The notes below the pieces were generated by a model. It had not been told where the DNA came from, ran no database searches, and was given only the letters and a program-made list of their open reading frames with translations. From NCBI RefSeq assembly GCF_900119185.1, contig NZ_FPJE01000004.1, positions 62,001 to 126,000 on the forward strand: a stretch of 64,000 nucleotides of DNA, read 5' to 3'. Source of the stretch: Sinomicrobium oceani (GTDB taxonomy: Bacteria > Bacteroidota > Bacteroidia > Flavobacteriales > Flavobacteriaceae). The stretch's first letter is position 1. Every line of letters starts with the position of its first letter. The position numbers and the translations under genes are program-made. Below are positions 54,570 to 63,847 of the stretch, piece by piece.

Positions 54570-54752
54570 TATATTTTCGTGGAATTGCATGCCTTTACCG
54601 CGGGATATTCCCTTAAAACCTTATCAGTGAGGCCGGAAAGGCTTATTTTTTTTCAGGGAAAGATACGCTTTTCGAGGCTTGTCTTCGTATGGGAATAATG
54701 ATTTTACAGGCAATAGAGTGTGTCGGACTGAGTGCGTTAGGCATATTTTTTG

Positions 54753-54760
54753 TATTTTTG
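54753..54760 (+). promoter_or_regulatory. candidate -7 promoter box for the GT5-like gene
   Basis: TATTTTTG, an exact TAnnTTTG match, 74 bases before the start at 54835. The -33 element is not evident. Confidence 0.5.
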
Positions 54761-54834
54761 CATGCTTTGGGAGTTTTTCGGGGAAAATTGAACAGCTTCC
54801 GGTAGAAAAGTTTTATAGTAAACAAAACGAATTT

Positions 54835-55644
54835 ATGACTGATAAAAAAGTGTTATTTGTCGCTTCCGAAATGATACCATACCTGCCGGAGAACGAGGTG
54901 TCCTCACTGGCATACGAGAATCCCAGAATGGTGAATGACAGGGGCGGGCAAATACGAATTTTTATGCCTCGCTTTGGGAATATCAATGAGAGAAGGCACC
55001 AGCTTCACGAAGTAATACGCCTCTCCGGAATGAATCTGGTGATTAATGACATGGATATGCCGCTTATCATCAAGGTTGCATCTATACCTAAAGAAAGAAT
55101 ACAGGTTTATTTCATAGATAACGAGGAATACTTTAAACGTAAGGCTACTTTTTCCGATGAGGATGGTAATCTCTTCCCGGATAATGATGAAAGGGCTATA
55201 TTTTTTGCCAAAGGCGTGGTAGAAACAGTGAAGAAACTCAATTGGTCTCCCGACATTATTCATGTGCACGGATGGATGGCAAGCATGCTCCCTCTATATC
55301 TTAAGAAATACTATGCGGATGAGCCTTTGTTTGCCGATAGCAAAATAGTGACTTCGGTGTACAACAAAGATTTTGAAGGTACGTTAGATAAGCAAATGAT
55401 AGAGAAAGTGAAATTCGACGGCATTGCAGAAGAAGACGTAAAGTCGTTGGGAAATCCCGATTTCTCAGGGGTACTCAAGGTGGCTATCGACAATTCCGAT
55501 GCAGTGGTAGTCGCTTCGGATACCATACCGGCAGATTTGGATGAGTACCTGAAAAGCGTAGATAAACCCGTGTTGCCTTACGTGTCTATCTACGAATTTG
55601 AAGATGTCTATGAGCAATTTTACGAAACAAAGGTTTTAGGTTAA
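54835..55644 (+). CDS. GT5 (glycogen/starch synthase) N-terminal-domain-only protein
   Basis: 269 residues from the ATG at 54835, giving MTDKKVLFVASEMIPYLP; the frame extends 52 codons further but that part spans the promoter region. The fold matches the N-terminal half of glycogen synthase: VASEM start, MPRFGNINERRH, DNDERAIFFAKG, PDIIHVHGWMASMLPLYLK. The KxGGL sugar-nucleotide motif is replaced by LPENEVSSLAYENPRM, and the entire C-terminal GT-B half is missing, where full synthases have about 480 residues. It therefore probably lacks ordinary synthase activity. Divergent to panC; a DUF4270 gene follows after 122 bases. Confidence 0.8.
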   Translation: MTDKKVLFVASEMIPYLPENEVSSLAYENPRMVNDRGGQIRIFMPRFGNINERRHQLHEVIRLSGMNLVINDMDMPLIIKVASIPKERIQVYFIDNEEYFKRKATFSDEDGNLFPDNDERAIFFAKGVVETVKKLNWSPDIIHVHGWMASMLPLYLKKYYADEPLFADSKIVTSVYNKDFEGTLDKQMIEKVKFDGIAEEDVKSLGNPDFSGVLKVAIDNSDAVVVASDTIPADLDEYLKSVDKPVLPYVSIYEFEDVYEQFYETKVLG

Positions 55645-55766
55645 ATCTGGGCTGATAGGATAATGACGGGTTTTGTGGTCGTGCCTGGCATTTTTGGTAT
55701 ATGGAATAGCAAGGAAGGTCAGAGAGCAGTCATTGGTTTTTAGTCCGAATAAAATTAAAAGACAGA

Positions 55767-57476
55767 ATGAAGAAAGTGAACTTTCATTTACATAAAGCAA
55801 TACTGCTCATGGGCGGCATTGCTTTTTTTACTTCTTGTAGCGACGATGTTACGACCATAGGAACGGATATTATAGGCGATGGCAATTTTGAAACCGAAAA
55901 AGCCGAGTTCGAAGTCTATGCCTATAACCGTAAACTAAACGGTGTGCAGACCAACGGATTGCCGTTGTACCAGTTAGGGGTTTACGACGATCAGATATTC
56001 GGCCGGACGGAGGCCAGCATTGTCTCTCAGCTCTCTCTCGTTACAACACGCCCCGTTTTTGGCGTGAGCAGCCAGCAGCGGGAGGAAGAGTATGCCGCAG
56101 ATAATGACCCGAAGACTACCCCGGAGAATGAAAAAGCAACCCGAGTTTATATAAACATACCTTTTTTCGGTAGTGTGGCAGACGGAGAAACGGAGAACAG
56201 TGACGAAGGAGCTCCTATTGCACGAAAATATGATCTGGATTCTATTTACGGAAATGATAAAGCTACTTTTACGTTTAGGGTAGAAGAGCTGACTTATTAT
56301 CTCAGGGACCTCGATCCGTCCAGTGGATTTGTAGAGCAGCAGCGATATTTTTCCAATAAGGATTTTTCTTCCAATACAGGGGCAGTGCTCTATGATAATC
56401 GGGTGGAGATCAGTAATCTCGAAGAACTGATTTATAAGGACGATGACCTGGATACTCCCGATGTGGATGAGTCAGAAGAAGTGGAGACCAGGTTAAGCCC
56501 CAGGATACGTGTCGAGATTGATAGTCCGGATGCTTTGGCCTTTTTTCAGCAAATACTCGATAAAGAAGGCTCTTCCGAGCTTATGAGTAATAACAACTTT
56601 AAAGAGTTTATTAAAGGACTTCGTTTTTCCGCATCTTCGTTTTCTTCACCTGCACTGATGCTCCTGGATTGGAACAATGCCAACGTAGAGGTGCAGTACG
56701 AATACGACCGGGTGGATACTTCCGATGGGAATAAAATTGTAAAGGGAAATTCTTCCTTTACCCTGAGCCTCGGGGCATTTACCGTAGATTCCAATTCTGG
56801 AGCGCGGACGAGGAGGAATAATGTAGTGAATACTTTGATTAATGAAGCTTACCCGGGGGAAATCTCGGATCAGCTGGATAATAATATCAATGCTTCACGG
56901 CTCTACCTTAAAGGTGGCGCGGGAACTATGGTAGAGCTCAGTTTGTTTGATCCTTTGAAAGACTCTACGGTGGTCACCAGTATTGAAAAGCAGGGGTGGA
57001 TCATTAATGAAGCTAATCTTGTTTTTTATGTAGACCGGGACAAGCTTGATACATACCCTGACTTTGCCGAGCCGCAAAGGCTCTATGTTTATAACCTGGC
57101 AGATAATACTATTCTTGCTGACGTAGAGCTGGATTACACGGTTAACCAGGATAAAAGTATTTCGAGACAGATATTCGGAGGTATCCTGGAGAAGGAAGAA
57201 GACAAAGGAGTGAAGTACAAGATAAGGCTTACCGAGCATGTGGACAGGATTCTCAATCAGGATTCTACAAATGTCAATCTTGGCCTGGCATTGACGGCGA
57301 ATATTAATAATACCAGAAATATTTCTTCTGAAGGAAACGGGCAGGATAAAGAACAATTTATCCCGGAAGCATCCGTTATAACACCGCTTAGTACTATATT
57401 ATACGGAAATAATACAGGAGAAGAGCATAAGGATAAACGTCTCAAACTGGAGATATTTTACACGAAAGTAGAGTAG
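55767..57476 (+). CDS. DUF4270 lipoprotein
   Basis: 569 residues. Lipoprotein signal with Cys24 in FFTSCSDDVTT. The N-terminal part shows the DUF4270 pattern (VTTIGTDIIGDGNFETEKAEFEVYAYNRKLNGVQTNGLP-type region, YQLGVYDDQIFGRTEASI). The rest is beta-rich with many Asp/Asn/Ser residues. Surface or periplasmic lipoprotein of unknown function, restricted as far as I know to Bacteroidota. It lies 36 bases before glmS, so the two are probably co-transcribed. Confidence 0.85.
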   Translation: MKKVNFHLHKAILLMGGIAFFTSCSDDVTTIGTDIIGDGNFETEKAEFEVYAYNRKLNGVQTNGLPLYQLGVYDDQIFGRTEASIVSQLSLVTTRPVFGVSSQQREEEYAADNDPKTTPENEKATRVYINIPFFGSVADGETENSDEGAPIARKYDLDSIYGNDKATFTFRVEELTYYLRDLDPSSGFVEQQRYFSNKDFSSNTGAVLYDNRVEISNLEELIYKDDDLDTPDVDESEEVETRLSPRIRVEIDSPDALAFFQQILDKEGSSELMSNNNFKEFIKGLRFSASSFSSPALMLLDWNNANVEVQYEYDRVDTSDGNKIVKGNSSFTLSLGAFTVDSNSGARTRRNNVVNTLINEAYPGEISDQLDNNINASRLYLKGGAGTMVELSLFDPLKDSTVVTSIEKQGWIINEANLVFYVDRDKLDTYPDFAEPQRLYVYNLADNTILADVELDYTVNQDKSISRQIFGGILEKEEDKGVKYKIRLTEHVDRILNQDSTNVNLGLALTANINNTRNISSEGNGQDKEQFIPEASVITPLSTILYGNNTGEEHKDKRLKLEIFYTKVE

Positions 57477-57512
57477 TTTTTGTTTTAACAAGTTAAAGGT
57501 GAAAATATTATT

Positions 57513-59360
57513 ATGTGCGGAATTGTAGGATATATAGGGTATAGAGAGGCTTATCCTGTGGTGATCAAGGGGCTTCATCGATTGGAATACCGGGGTTATG
57601 ACAGTGCCGGAGTAGCGTTGTATGACGGAGAAGACATTCGGCTTTCCAAGACCAAGGGGAAAGTAGCCGACCTGGATGCCAAAGCCCGGAAAGAAATTGC
57701 CCTGCAAGGAACCTTAGGTATAGGACACACCCGCTGGGCTACGCACGGAGAGCCCAACGACGTCAATTCGCACCCTCACTATTCCAATTCGGGAGACCTG
57801 GTGATTATTCACAACGGTATTATAGAGAATTACGAGCCGCTGCGAAGAGAACTTATTAAGCGCGGTTATACTTTTACTTCCGATACCGATACCGAAGTTT
57901 TGATAAACCTTATCGAAGACGTCAAGAAAAACCACGAGTTGAAGCTTGGTAAAGCAGTGCAGATAGCACTGAACCAGGTGCATGGAGCGTATGCTATTGT
58001 CGTTTTTGACAAAACCAAGCCCAATGAGATCGTAGTGGCCAAACTGGGGAGCCCATTGGCTATAGGTATAGGGGAAGACGAGTTTTTTGTGGCTTCGGAT
58101 GCCTCTCCTTTTATAGAATATACCAATAATGCAATTTATCTCGAGGATGAAGAGATGGCGATTCTTCGAAGAGGGAAAGAAGTGAAGATTCGTAAGATAA
58201 AAGATGATTCACTGGTCGATCCGTATGTACAGGAGTTGCAATTGAATCTGGAGCAGATCGAGAAAGGCGGATATGATCATTTTATGCTCAAAGAGATCTA
58301 TGAGCAGCCGCAGGCGATACGGGATACCTATAGAGGCAGGCTCCGTGTAGATGAAGGGATCATAAAAATGGCCGGCATGGAAGATAACCTGGAAAAGTTT
58401 CTCAATGCCGATCGTATCATTATAGCAGCATGCGGAACATCATGGCATGCAGGCCTTGTGGCAGAATATATTTTTGAGGATATGGCCAGAATTCCGGTAG
58501 AAGTTGAGTACGCTTCGGAATTCCGGTATCGCAACCCGATTATTACCGAAAGGGATGTGCTGATCGTGATATCGCAATCCGGCGAAACAGCAGATACACT
58601 GGCAGCCATTAAACTGGCTAAGGAAAAAGGTGCATTTGTGTTTGGTGTGTGTAATGTTGTGGGATCTTCTATAGCCCGTGAGGCCCATGCCGGTGCTTAT
58701 ACGCATGCGGGACCGGAGATCGGTGTGGCGTCTACCAAAGCTTTTACCACACAGATTACAGTGCTTACCCTGATGGCTCTGAAACTGGCCATGGCTAAGG
58801 GGACTGTTTCCAGAACGCAGTTACAGCAATATCTCGCAGAGATGGAGGCTGTACCGGCCAAGGTGGAAGAATGCCTGAAAATAGATCATCATGTAAAGCA
58901 TGTCGCTTCGCTTTACGAGAAGGCTCCGAACTGTCTCTATCTCGGTAGGGGATATAATTTTCCCGTGGCTCTCGAAGGTGCTTTGAAGCTGAAGGAAATA
59001 TCATATATCCATGCCGAAGGATATCCGGCGGCAGAGATGAAACATGGCCCCATAGCCCTTATCGATGAGCAGATGCCGGTAGTTATCATCGCTACCAAAT
59101 ACGGGCATTACGATAAGGTCGTAAGCAATATTCAGGAGATAAAATCGAGAAAAGGGAAGATTATTGCGGTGGTTATGGAAGGTGATACTACGGTAAAGGA
59201 ACTTGCCGATCATGTGATAGAGATTCCGGAGACGACAGAGGCCCTGAGTCCGTTATTGACCACAATCCCGCTGCAGTTGTTGAGCTATCACATTGCGGTA
59301 ATGCGTGGGTGTAACGTGGATCAGCCTCGAAACCTTGCTAAATCCGTGACTGTAGAATAG
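57513..59360 (+). CDS. glmS: glutamine--fructose-6-phosphate aminotransferase (isomerizing)
   Basis: 615 residues. Class II glutaminase domain with N-terminal Cys2 after Met removal (CGIVGYIGYR), HTRWATHGEPN, then two SIS domains about 285-420 and 455-600 (CGTSWHAGLVAEY, SQSGETADTLAAI, GRGYNFPVALEGALKLKEISYIHAEGYPAAEMKHGP). It makes glucosamine 6-phosphate for peptidoglycan and LPS. Ends in KSVTVE. A strong terminator follows. Confidence 0.98.
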   Translation: MCGIVGYIGYREAYPVVIKGLHRLEYRGYDSAGVALYDGEDIRLSKTKGKVADLDAKARKEIALQGTLGIGHTRWATHGEPNDVNSHPHYSNSGDLVIIHNGIIENYEPLRRELIKRGYTFTSDTDTEVLINLIEDVKKNHELKLGKAVQIALNQVHGAYAIVVFDKTKPNEIVVAKLGSPLAIGIGEDEFFVASDASPFIEYTNNAIYLEDEEMAILRRGKEVKIRKIKDDSLVDPYVQELQLNLEQIEKGGYDHFMLKEIYEQPQAIRDTYRGRLRVDEGIIKMAGMEDNLEKFLNADRIIIAACGTSWHAGLVAEYIFEDMARIPVEVEYASEFRYRNPIITERDVLIVISQSGETADTLAAIKLAKEKGAFVFGVCNVVGSSIAREAHAGAYTHAGPEIGVASTKAFTTQITVLTLMALKLAMAKGTVSRTQLQQYLAEMEAVPAKVEECLKIDHHVKHVASLYEKAPNCLYLGRGYNFPVALEGALKLKEISYIHAEGYPAAEMKHGPIALIDEQMPVVIIATKYGHYDKVVSNIQEIKSRKGKIIAVVMEGDTTVKELADHVIEIPETTEALSPLLTTIPLQLLSYHIAVMRGCNVDQPRNLAKSVTVE

Positions 59361-59382
59361 CAGTTTTCGTCAATATAGGTAT

Positions 59383-59418
59383 AACCCGTTCGGCTTTCAT
59401 GTCCGAACGGGTTTTTTT
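59383..59418 (+). terminator. Rho-independent terminator after glmS
   Basis: Eleven-base-pair stem AACCCGTTCGG / CCGAACGGGTT with a nine-base loop and seven T. Confidence 0.92.
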
Positions 59419-59450
59419 ATGGGTTCAATTAAGATTAGCCCTTTTCCTTT

Positions 59451-59481
59451 TTGGCTTTTGTGTTTGAAATGTACAACTTTG
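59451..59481 (+). promoter_or_regulatory. promoter of the alpha/beta hydrolase gene
   Basis: TTG at 59451-59453, 20 bases, CAACTTTG at 59474-59481, one base off TAnnTTTG. Leader about 30 bases. An AAGGAGG sequence directly touches the ATG (59509-59515), which is too close to act as a normal Shine-Dalgarno site. Confidence 0.55.
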
Positions 59482-59515
59482 CATTTTCTTAGCTAAGAGA
59501 TAACGAAGAAGGAGG

Positions 59516-60292
59516 ATGATTATACAGTACAAAGGTATCCCCGTTTTTTATTCGGAAGAAGGAAAAGGACCTGCTTTGGTGCTATTGCATGGTTTTCTCG
59601 AGAATTCGGGGATGTGGGAAGGATTGAAGCCGGAACTTTCCGCTAAAAACCGCGTTATAACGATAGATCTGCTCGGTCATGGTGCAACGGGCTGCTTGGG
59701 GTATGTGCACACTATGGAGATGATGGCAGAGGCCGTAGAAGAGGTCCTGAAACATTTAAAGGTGCGTAAATCTGTGTTTGTAGGGCATTCTATGGGCGGG
59801 TATGTAGCTCTCGCCTTTGCCGAAAAAAATCCGGATGCCGTAAAGGGATTGGTTTTGCTCAATTCCACGGCGAGGGCTGATGACGACATGCGACGGAAAA
59901 ACCGGGATCGCGCTATAGCAGCCGTAAAACACAATCACAGGAACTTTATCCGGATGGCGATCTCTAATCTGTTTCGGCCCAAAAACCGTACGATATTCAG
60001 AGCGGAAATTAAGAAAATAAAATCAGAAGCGCTCAAAACGCCTCTGCAGGGTATAGTTGCTGCACTCGAAGGAATGAAAATCAGGGAGGACAGGGAGGTC
60101 TTATTGCATTTTTCACCCTACAGGAAAATGATGATCCTCGGAAAAAAGGATCCGGTGCTCGACTTTAATGCTTTAGCAGATCAGGTAAGAGGAGCGGACG
60201 TTACGATTTTTGAAGTTTCGGACGGACATATGAGTCATATTGAGAATAAAAAAGAAGTTTTAAGTGCAATATGTTGGTTTTTAAATAAATAG
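59516..60292 (+). CDS. alpha/beta fold hydrolase
   Basis: 258 residues. Oxyanion segment LHGFLEN (24-30), nucleophile elbow GHSMGG with Ser92, Asp in LGKKDPVLD (about 221) and His in DGHMSHIE (about 241) form a complete triad. Resembles the 2-hydroxy-6-oxo-hepta-dienoate hydrolase/MenH-like group; the substrate is not evident. Followed after 47 bases by a small Cys-motif gene on the same strand. No signal peptide. Confidence 0.85.
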   Translation: MIIQYKGIPVFYSEEGKGPALVLLHGFLENSGMWEGLKPELSAKNRVITIDLLGHGATGCLGYVHTMEMMAEAVEEVLKHLKVRKSVFVGHSMGGYVALAFAEKNPDAVKGLVLLNSTARADDDMRRKNRDRAIAAVKHNHRNFIRMAISNLFRPKNRTIFRAEIKKIKSEALKTPLQGIVAALEGMKIREDREVLLHFSPYRKMMILGKKDPVLDFNALADQVRGADVTIFEVSDGHMSHIENKKEVLSAICWFLNK

Positions 60293-60303
60293 CCCTTATT
60301 TTT

Positions 60304-60334
60304 TTGATTTTTATTTTATAAAACTGTATATTCG
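60304..60334 (+). promoter_or_regulatory. promoter abutting the start of the small Cys-protein gene
   Basis: TTG at 60304-60306, 20 bases, TATATTCG at 60327-60334 (one base off TAnnTTTG), five bases before the ATG at 60340. It predicts a leaderless or nearly leaderless mRNA. Confidence 0.5.
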
Positions 60335-60339
60335 GGGGC

Positions 60340-60612
60340 ATGAATACAAAACTACCCAAACCCATGCGTGTAAAGTCTAAAAAATCCGTTTTTTCTATGG
60401 CCAGAATACTTTGTTTTATATTCGGGCACCGATTCAGAGTAAGCAGGGAAGTGACATCTTACATTAAGGAGTATCAATGCAGTTGTTGCCGTGCAGAAGT
60501 GACGGTGAACGACGAAGGCCGATTGACCTCGCTGACCTCCCAGCTAAAAGAGATCAACGAGACTCTGGCCGAGTTGCACCAGAAAAAACAACATTCCAGT
60601 TCGGCAGCTTGA
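60340..60612 (+). CDS. small protein with a zinc-ribbon-like CxCC motif
   Basis: 90 residues. Basic start, a short hydrophobic stretch (ARILCFIFGHRF), then EYQCSCCRAEVTVNDEGRLTSLT, with clustered cysteines after a conserved Arg/His turn, and a helical Lys/Gln-rich end. The pattern FGHRFxxxREVTxxxxEYQCxxC recalls small flavobacterial proteins of unknown function. Metal binding through the Cys and His is possible. It ends 8 bases from the convergent thiL stop. Confidence 0.65.
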   Translation: MNTKLPKPMRVKSKKSVFSMARILCFIFGHRFRVSREVTSYIKEYQCSCCRAEVTVNDEGRLTSLTSQLKEINETLAELHQKKQHSSSAA

Positions 60613-60620
60613 AATTATAA

Positions 60621-61670
60621 TTACTCTTCGCGGAGTGCATTCCACCCTCTTGCCTTAAGAGGTATTTTGGTGTTTGCTCTTGAGACGAGATGCATACCTT
60701 CACTTTCAGGCGTCATGTGTCCTATGACAGAAAGGTGGGGATTCCCTTTGATCTTAGGGTAATCTTCCTGGGAAATTGTGAAAAGAAGTTCATAATCTTC
60801 CCCGCCGCTTAGGGCAACCATCGTGCTGTTAATGTCAAATTCTTCACATGTGGATATTACCTGTGGGTCCAGGGGGATTTTGTCTTCATATAAATTACAG
60901 CCCACCTCCGATTGTTTGCAAAGATGGAGTATTTCGGAAGAAAGCCCGTCAGAGATGTCGATCATAGCGGTAGGTTTTACCCCGAGTTCCCGGAGAAGTG
61001 CGGGAATGTCTTTTCTCGCCTCGGGTTTGAGCTGCCTCTCGATGATATAGGAATACATGGAAAGATCCGGTTGGTTATTGGGGTTGACTTTGAATACCTC
61101 TTTTTCCCGTTCCAGGATCTGTAGTCCCATATACGCGCCGCCGACATCTCCCGTGACTACGAGCAGATCATTGGCTTTTGCTCCATTGCGGTAAACGATA
61201 TCCTCACTGTTTGCTTCACCTATGGCTGTTACGGATATCAGTAAACCTTTGCCTGATGAGGTCGTGTCTCCGCCAATCAGGTCCACGTCATACATGTTGC
61301 AGGCCAGGGCAATACCGGCATACAGCTCTTCCAGTGCTTCCAGGGGGAACCGGTTGGATACGGCTATAGAAACGGTAATCTGGGTAGCTGTGGCGTTCAT
61401 TGCGTAAACGTCCGACAGGTTGACCATAACCGCTTTGTAGCCCAGATGCTTCAGGGGCATGTAGGCAAGGTCGAAATGTACCCCTTCTACGAGCAGGTCA
61501 TTAGTGACAACTGTATTTTTATCTTTAAAATCCAGAATAGCCGCATCGTCACCAATACCTTTGATTGTAGATGTCCTGTGAGGCTCGAAGTCTTTGGTAA
61601 GATGTTCTATCAGTCCGAATTCTCCAAGTTCGGAAAGTGATGTCCGTTGTTGATCTTTATCTTCTATCAT
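60621..61670 (-). CDS. thiL: thiamine-monophosphate kinase
   Basis: 349 residues. Start LGEFGLIEHLTKDF, the Asp/metal motif GIGDDAAILDFK, HFDLAYMPLKHLGYKAVMVNLSDVYAMNA, DLIGGDTT and MIDISDGLSSEIL and SGGEDYELL segments of ThiL. It phosphorylates thiamine monophosphate to TPP. No TPP riboswitch pattern precedes it. The start codon is four bases from a consensus -7 box. Confidence 0.95.
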   Translation of the reverse strand: MIEDKDQQRTSLSELGEFGLIEHLTKDFEPHRTSTIKGIGDDAAILDFKDKNTVVTNDLLVEGVHFDLAYMPLKHLGYKAVMVNLSDVYAMNATATQITVSIAVSNRFPLEALEELYAGIALACNMYDVDLIGGDTTSSGKGLLISVTAIGEANSEDIVYRNGAKANDLLVVTGDVGGAYMGLQILEREKEVFKVNPNNQPDLSMYSYIIERQLKPEARKDIPALLRELGVKPTAMIDISDGLSSEILHLCKQSEVGCNLYEDKIPLDPQVISTCEEFDINSTMVALSGGEDYELLFTISQEDYPKIKGNPHLSVIGHMTPESEGMHLVSRANTKIPLKARGWNALREE

Positions 61671-61674
61671 GTTG

Positions 61675-61682
61675 CAAAGGTA
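61675..61682 (-). promoter_or_regulatory. candidate -7 promoter box abutting the thiL start codon
   Basis: Reverse-strand TACCTTTG followed by CAAC and then the thiL ATG. The sequence around the start (TACCTTTGCAACATG) is identical to that at panD. No TTG at -33. Confidence 0.45.
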
Positions 61683-61854
61683 GCGGTTTTTGAAAGATAA
61701 TGGCTATTGCAGACATTCCCTGCGGGAGATTGTCGTGCCAATGCGGGCAAATGTGTTATCCTCCTGTTTTTTAAGGAGCTATTGTTATAAATTTCTCTTA
61801 TGCCGTGATTGTGTAATTGCTGTCTAAATAGTTTATTAAGTCTATTATAGTTAC

Positions 61855-61862
61855 TATCTTTG
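61855..61862 (+). promoter_or_regulatory. candidate -7 promoter box for the Fe-S assembly genes
   Basis: TATCTTTG, an exact TAnnTTTG match, 33 bases before the IscA-like ATG. The -33 position carries TTTA rather than TTG. Confidence 0.55.
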
Positions 61863-61894
61863 CATTGCAATTTAGGATTAAACCACTATAAACC

Positions 61895-62224
61895 ATGATA
61901 AAAGTTTCAGATACAGCAAAGCGAAAAGTCGTGGAGCTCATGACTGAAGAGGGTTATGACGCGACTAATGACTTTGTGCGCGTAGGCGTAAAAAGCGGAG
62001 GATGCAGTGGGCTGTCATACGAGTTGAAGTTTGACAAACTGCAAAGCGAAGATGATAAGCTCTTTGAAGACAATGCGGTACGTATCCTTGTAGATAAGAA
62101 GAGTTTTTTGTATCTGGTTGGGACTACACTCGAATATTCCGGAGGACTTAACGGAAAGGGATTTGTGTTTAACAACCCGAATGCACAACGTACCTGTGGG
62201 TGCGGAGAGAGTTTTTCACTGTAA
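61895..62224 (+). CDS. HesB/IscA-type iron-sulfur cluster assembly protein (SufA-like)
   Basis: 109 residues. The three conserved cysteines are Cys37 (KSGGCSGLSY), Cys101 and Cys103 (TCGCGESF). A-type carrier that receives Fe-S clusters from the SufBCD scaffold. First gene of the suf group, divergent from thiL; sufB follows after 67 bases. Confidence 0.93.
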   Translation: MIKVSDTAKRKVVELMTEEGYDATNDFVRVGVKSGGCSGLSYELKFDKLQSEDDKLFEDNAVRILVDKKSFLYLVGTTLEYSGGLNGKGFVFNNPNAQRTCGCGESFSL

Positions 62225-62291
62225 CCGGTGAAGGCATTTGATGCTTTCAAGTGGTTGCGTGGCCGCATATTAATGGTGTGAAATTAAAGAG

Positions 62292-63737
62292 ATGGCATAT
62301 ACAGAAGAAGAATTAAAAAAGGAATTAGAAACCAAGGAATACGAATACGGCTTTTATACGGATATAGAGTCGGAGACGTTTCCTGTTGGGCTTAACGAGG
62401 ATATCGTAAGGGCGATTTCCAGGAAAAAGGAAGAACCCGAATGGATGACCGAATGGAGGGTAGAAGCTTTTAGGGCCTGGGAGCAAATGATCGAACCGGA
62501 ATGGGCCAATGTACATTACAAAAAGCCCGATTTCCAGAATATCAGTTATTATTCGGCTCCCAAAAAGAAGGACAAATACAACAGTCTTGACGAGGTAGAC
62601 CCGGAGTTGCTGGAGACGTTTAACAAACTTGGGATCTCACTCGAAGAACAGAAAAAACTGGCAGGGGTAGCCATAGATGTGGTTATGGATTCCGTTTCCG
62701 TAGCGACTACCTTCAAGGAAACCCTGGCAGAAAAGGGAATTATTTTCTGTTCTATTAGTGAAGCCATAAAAAAGCATCCGGAACTGGTGAAGAAGTACAT
62801 CGGTTCGGTAGTGCCTAAAAAAGATAATTTTTACGCAGCCCTTAATTCGGCAGTGTTCTCGGACGGATCGTTCTGTTACATACCCAAAGGCGTGCGTTGC
62901 CCTATGGAGTTATCCACGTATTTCCGGATCAACCAGGCCGGTACGGGTCAATTTGAGCGTACACTGGTCATTGCGGACGAAGGGAGTTATGTAAGTTACC
63001 TCGAAGGTTGTACTGCTCCGATGCGTGATGAGAACCAGCTTCATGCGGCGGTAGTCGAACTTATCGCTCTCGATAATGCGGAGATCAAATACTCTACGGT
63101 TCAGAACTGGTTTCCGGGAGGTAAAGACGGAAAAGGCGGGGTGTATAACTTTGTGACCAAAAGGGGACTGTGTGAAACCAACGCCAAAATATCCTGGACA
63201 CAGGTGGAAACCGGTAGCGCCGTGACCTGGAAGTATCCGAGTTGTGTGCTGAAAGGAGACAATTCCGTAGGCGAATTTTATTCCATAGCCGTGACCAATA
63301 ATTATCAGCAGGCCGATACTGGTACGAAGATGATACACCTGGGTAAGAATACCAAAAGTACGATCATATCCAAAGGTATTTCTGCCGGAAAATCACAGAA
63401 CAGTTACCGGGGTCTGGTGCAGGTAAACAGCAGGGCCGAAAACGCCCGAAACTTTTCGCAGTGCGATTCCCTGTTGATGGGTAACAATTGCGGGGCTCAT
63501 ACTTTTCCGTATATAGAGGCCAAAAACAAAACAGCACAGATAGAACATGAAGCTACCACATCCAAGATCGGGGAAGACCAGATTTTTTACTGTAACCAGC
63601 GAGGGATAGATACGGAAAAAGCCATCGCGCTTATCGTGAACGGCTTTAGTAAAGAGGTGTTGAATAAGTTGCCGATGGAGTTTGCTGTGGAAGCACAAAA
63701 ACTTCTCGAAATATCCCTGGAAGGATCGGTAGGGTAA
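62292..63737 (+). CDS. sufB: Fe-S cluster assembly protein SufB
   Basis: 481 residues, typical length. Conserved SufB segments: [26 protein letters not shown]-type region, the [19 protein letters not shown] segment, [23 protein letters not shown], and C-terminal [37 protein letters not shown]-type block with IALIVNGF. It builds Fe-S clusters on the SufBCD scaffold. sufC begins 110 bases downstream. Confidence 0.97.
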   Translation: MAYTEEELKKELETKEYEYGFYTDIESETFPVGLNEDIVRAISRKKEEPEWMTEWRVEAFRAWEQMIEPEWANVHYKKPDFQNISYYSAPKKKDKYNSLDEVDPELLETFNKLGISLEEQKKLAGVAIDVVMDSVSVATTFKETLAEKGIIFCSISEAIKKHPELVKKYIGSVVPKKDNFYAALNSAVFSDGSFCYIPKGVRCPMELSTYFRINQAGTGQFERTLVIADEGSYVSYLEGCTAPMRDENQLHAAVVELIALDNAEIKYSTVQNWFPGGKDGKGGVYNFVTKRGLCETNAKISWTQVETGSAVTWKYPSCVLKGDNSVGEFYSIAVTNNYQQADTGTKMIHLGKNTKSTIISKGISAGKSQNSYRGLVQVNSRAENARNFSQCDSLLMGNNCGAHTFPYIEAKNKTAQIEHEATTSKIGEDQIFYCNQRGIDTEKAIALIVNGFSKEVLNKLPMEFAVEAQKLLEISLEGSVG

Positions 63738-63847
63738 TCGGCCTCGAGGATCGGAGTACAGTCAAAGTAGTAATGCTAAAAAAACGGGCGCCTGATTTTT
63801 TCCCGTCGGAAACCAAAAAGGTGCAGGTTTCATAATTTTAATAAGAA

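Noticed and set aside
59509-59515. Shine-Dalgarno site AAGGAGG before the alpha/beta hydrolase start
   Set aside because: It touches the ATG with no spacing, so it cannot position a ribosome normally; Bacteroidota generally do not rely on this signal.
60621-61894. TPP riboswitch in front of thiL
   Set aside because: The bases before thiL do not show the conserved TPP-riboswitch cores (such as CUGAGA), and the start codon is directly behind a -7 box, leaving no room.
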